DNA from: Manduca sexta
Lineage: Eukaryota > Arthropoda > Insecta > Lepidoptera > Sphingidae
Direction of reading: 5' to 3'
NCBI RefSeq assembly: GCF_014839805.1
Contig: NC_051141.1
Span: forward strand, 12,036,777-12,100,776
DNA length: 64,000 nucleotides
Positions 62,001 to 64,000 of this stretch are shown here, in pieces. Position 1 is the stretch's first letter. The number at the start of each line of letters is the position of its first letter. Position numbers and translations under genes: made by a program. Below the pieces are notes generated by a model. The model was given only the letters and a program-made list of their open reading frames with translations. It searched no databases and had not been told where the DNA came from.

Positions 62001-63972
62001 ATTTGTCTTCTAATTCGCCTTTTTTAGAGGTTACTTTTAAAGATAATGCTGTATGATTGTGTCAAAATTCGGCGAAAGACTCTTGAGCTACGCATATACA
62101 GATGCATTGTCAAAATGTTACACATTATCAAAATCGGCTAACAATAAGGTGTCTAAGGAGCGAACCGACTAAAGGTCGCGCAAGCCTCATGTGCGTAGAA
62201 CGCGCGGCAAAGCGCCTTATACGAGCCATGGTACGGAGTAGTTCGTACGCGAAAGACACAAGAAACACACGTATTCCGTATTAATATTCGAACGTACTCT
62301 TCAGAGTTGAGACCTTGTTTAATATTATCTATTATCACTAGGGCATTTTTTTGCAAGATGCATTCGCTAGTATAGCAAGGTATTGTTAATATTATTGCCT
62401 TTGAAACGTGATGTTAATTGAAACGTATTAAAATTCTAGCCTTGAGAAAGCATGTTAACATATTAATCTCATTTTCAAAAATAACTGCATATCTGTGACG
62501 CAACCGCTTAACACAGTGCAATTTCAGTACTTTCGTAATAAAATAATACTATGTCATTGTAAATATTCAACATTTTTACTTTGCCGTGAAAACAATATTC
62601 AGATCGCTCGCAAGCTCCTCTGTCTAAAATCCTCATAACTATCTTGGACCACTTGACGGGAAATTTTAAAATTGCATCTAGACTACTAAAACTAGTGGAA
62701 ACTAGTGGTACATAATTTTAATAATATATGACGCAAACAAACATTATGGAACTGTTAAGTCAACATCCCTAATGGAGTTTGTTTATAAAATGGACAACGA
62801 GATTGTCTTTATAAAAGTATAACAACTTATAAAGTTTTTATTTTGTTTTTAATAAAGAAACCTTTCTGTACTTTCAATGATTAAGGGCCCGCTTGATTCT
62901 TGTCTTGTTTAGTAGTAGCATATACAAGAAATTGTTTCTCAAATTAATATTATTTTGTTATGCTTACCTCGGCAGTTTCTATGAAGCGAGGTAATCCTTT
63001 TTATTAGTGATGTACTACTTTAAATTATCTGCTTTTCAATGAGTGTATAGTATAAGTAATGTCTTCAATGTATATTTAAAAAATTAATTTTCAGCTATTT
63101 GTAGTTATGTTTCCCTCTTGCTCTTTGGGTAAGAGGGAAACATAACTGCAATAATCCTAAAGCTGTTATTTAAACGTTTTCCAAAAAAATTATGCTGGTT
63201 CCACTCTCACTTGGAACTAGTATAATGGATAAACGCATGTACTAAATTATTCAAAATTTAAAACGACAAAAAAAAACAAATGGATCCTTTTACTATACGT
63301 AGATTTGCATGCTATAGGTGTTATTTGTTAATGTGTCGTGCATCCACATTCTGTGTGCGATGAACTCTGATTCGAGCATAACAGCACATCAAGTACTTTC
63401 AGCCCCTTTCTTTACTTTGTCCCTTGATTGATTGTGCGACTTATTGTTTGGCGGCGGAGCGATTTGATTGGTTGGACGGGACGGGAGCCGAGTTGGCAAT
63501 TTAAATGATTTGTTACTTGTTAACAGTTACGGACGAGAAGAAATGTTGGCATTATACGATAGAAATTCAGAAGCGCCACCCGAGTTAAAAACTATTGACA
63601 TGCTTTACCAACCGCGAGGAAAACCACCTTCAGCTTTAAATAGCTCATTCGAAGACGAGGTCAGTTCATCAATTTAAAATAAATACCAGCTTTTAATTTA
63701 CAATTTGTTTAATAATATTAATAAAAAAAAATACTAACATTAAATAAGTTGGGTGATGGGAATTTATTTATTAATGTGTCATATTACATTCGTCTCAAAA
63801 TTTAAACGGACTTATTTTTTTAGCGAGACAATTTGCGAAGTGTTGCCCCAATAGGAAGTTTATCATTAGGAGAAAGGTTTATACTTGGTCGCGGCATTGG
63901 GCGTGGAATAACTGCCGTAGAAGGACGTGGAAGAGGTCGAGGTTCATTTATACGACAACCATCAACTGGAAG
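58840..63972 (+). CDS. Gigyf: GIGYF, GYF-domain translational repressor (5' part, runs off the window)
   Basis: Three coding exons (58840-59099, 63527-63659, 63824-63972) join in frame to 180 complete codons. The start IKFGPEWLRNLSRERS (8-23) is the conserved GIGYF N-terminus. Residues 24-83 are a low-complexity Ser/Asn/Gly/Pro linker. RYGREEMLALYDR (87-99) is the region that binds the cap-binding protein 4EHP. Residues 153-172 form an Arg/Gly-rich stretch (GRGIGRG, then GRGRGRGS). The GYF domain, which binds proline-rich partners, should lie further downstream outside the window. Family role: with 4EHP, GIGYF represses translation and promotes decay of target mRNAs, acting in the cytoplasm. 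The ATG at 58840 follows AAAACA, a good context, and begins the family-conserved N-terminus. Confidence 0.92.
59100..63526 (+). other. GIGYF intron between coding exons 1 and 2
   Basis: 4.4 kb, AT-rich, with no recognised gene inside. It contains a hairpin at 63103-63147. A GC-richer patch at 62140-62290 carries chance open frames on both strands. A CCCGGGTGTAAAACCC block near 59998-60013 may belong to an old SINE. Confidence 0.7.
63103..63147. repeat. Perfect 17-bp hairpin with 11-base loop
   Basis: Arms at 63103-63119 and 63131-63147 are exact reverse complements (AGTTATGTTTCCCTCTT). Pairing extends two more bases as G-C and a G-T wobble. It lies in a GIGYF intron, 380 bases before the next exon. 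Confidence 0.8.
63527..63659 (+). CDS. Gigyf: GIGYF coding exon 2 (residues 87-131), 4EHP-binding region
   Basis: Acceptor CTTGTTAACAG before 63527, donor GTCAGTTC at 63660, ending in phase 0. It opens with YGREEMLALYDR, the 4EHP-binding helix, followed by EAPPELKTIDMLYQPRGKPP and an acidic end (SSFEDE). A frame that runs on through the donor to a stop at 63677 is an intron read-through. Confidence 0.92.
63824..63972 (+). CDS. Gigyf: GIGYF coding exon 3 (residues 132-181), RG-rich
   Basis: Acceptor ATTTTTTTAG before 63824, donor GTGAGTAA at 63973. Encodes RDNLRSVAPIGSLSLGERF followed by an Arg/Gly-rich stretch with GRGRGRGSF. Matches the layout of GIGYF proteins, where an RG-rich segment follows the 4EHP-binding part. 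The split last codon continues in an exon beyond the window. Confidence 0.88.
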
Positions 63973-64000
63973 GTGAGTAAACTTGTCCTACAAATCTTCG

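Noticed and set aside
63468..63677. 69-codon frame as a stand-alone small gene
   Set aside because: It overlaps GIGYF coding exon 2 and reads through both splice sites; the conserved residues are those of the exon.

Overview
This is an AT-rich eukaryotic window, almost certainly from an insect and most likely from a moth or butterfly. The evidence is intron-split genes with GT/AG splice sites, a short TTAGG telomere-type tract, and several dispersed repeats that look like widespread lepidopteran families. No bacterial or viral gene, CRISPR array or tRNA gene was seen. Family assignments of repeats come from remembered sequence features and were not checked against a database.

Two protein-coding genes, both on the + strand, could be rebuilt exon by exon. 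(1) A proton-coupled amino acid transporter of the SLC36/PAT type ('pathetic'-like) has six coding exons between 14736 and 47197. They join without a frame break into a 507-residue protein with about 11 membrane segments. Its first coding exon encodes only 20 residues and is followed by a 28.2-kb intron. (2) The 5' part of a GIGYF (GYF-domain, 4EHP-binding translational repressor) gene has a probable non-coding first exon near 53520-53589 and coding exons at 58840-59099, 63527-63659 and 63824-63972. The window ends before its GYF domain.

Layout: 1-13.9 kb has no recognisable gene, only decayed repeats and two short perfect palindromes. 13.98-14.73 kb is the GC-rich promoter and leader of the transporter gene. 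14.8-42.96 kb is its first intron, holding several CpG-rich islands, a CLEAR-type E-box and scattered transposon remnants. 42.96-47.2 kb holds the main transporter exons; intron 3 is made almost wholly of two transposon remnants. 47.2-49.15 kb is the probable 3' UTR. 49.3-53.06 kb between the genes is a dense cluster of mobile elements: two SINE-like copies, a retroposon-like block with an AATA tail, a 250-bp MITE and a 1.14-kb terminal-inverted-repeat element. 53.5 kb to the end is GIGYF.

Functionally, the transporter would move amino acids with protons across the lysosomal or plasma membrane and feed growth signalling, while GIGYF with 4EHP represses translation and takes part in mRNA quality control. 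I see no evidence that the two genes act together; they look like simple neighbours. I found no clearly new biological system. The most checkable leads are the regulatory content of the long intron (CpG islands, a near-CLEAR site, repeated CRE palindromes), the inverted-repeat element with a short acidic reading frame, and several long perfect palindromes.
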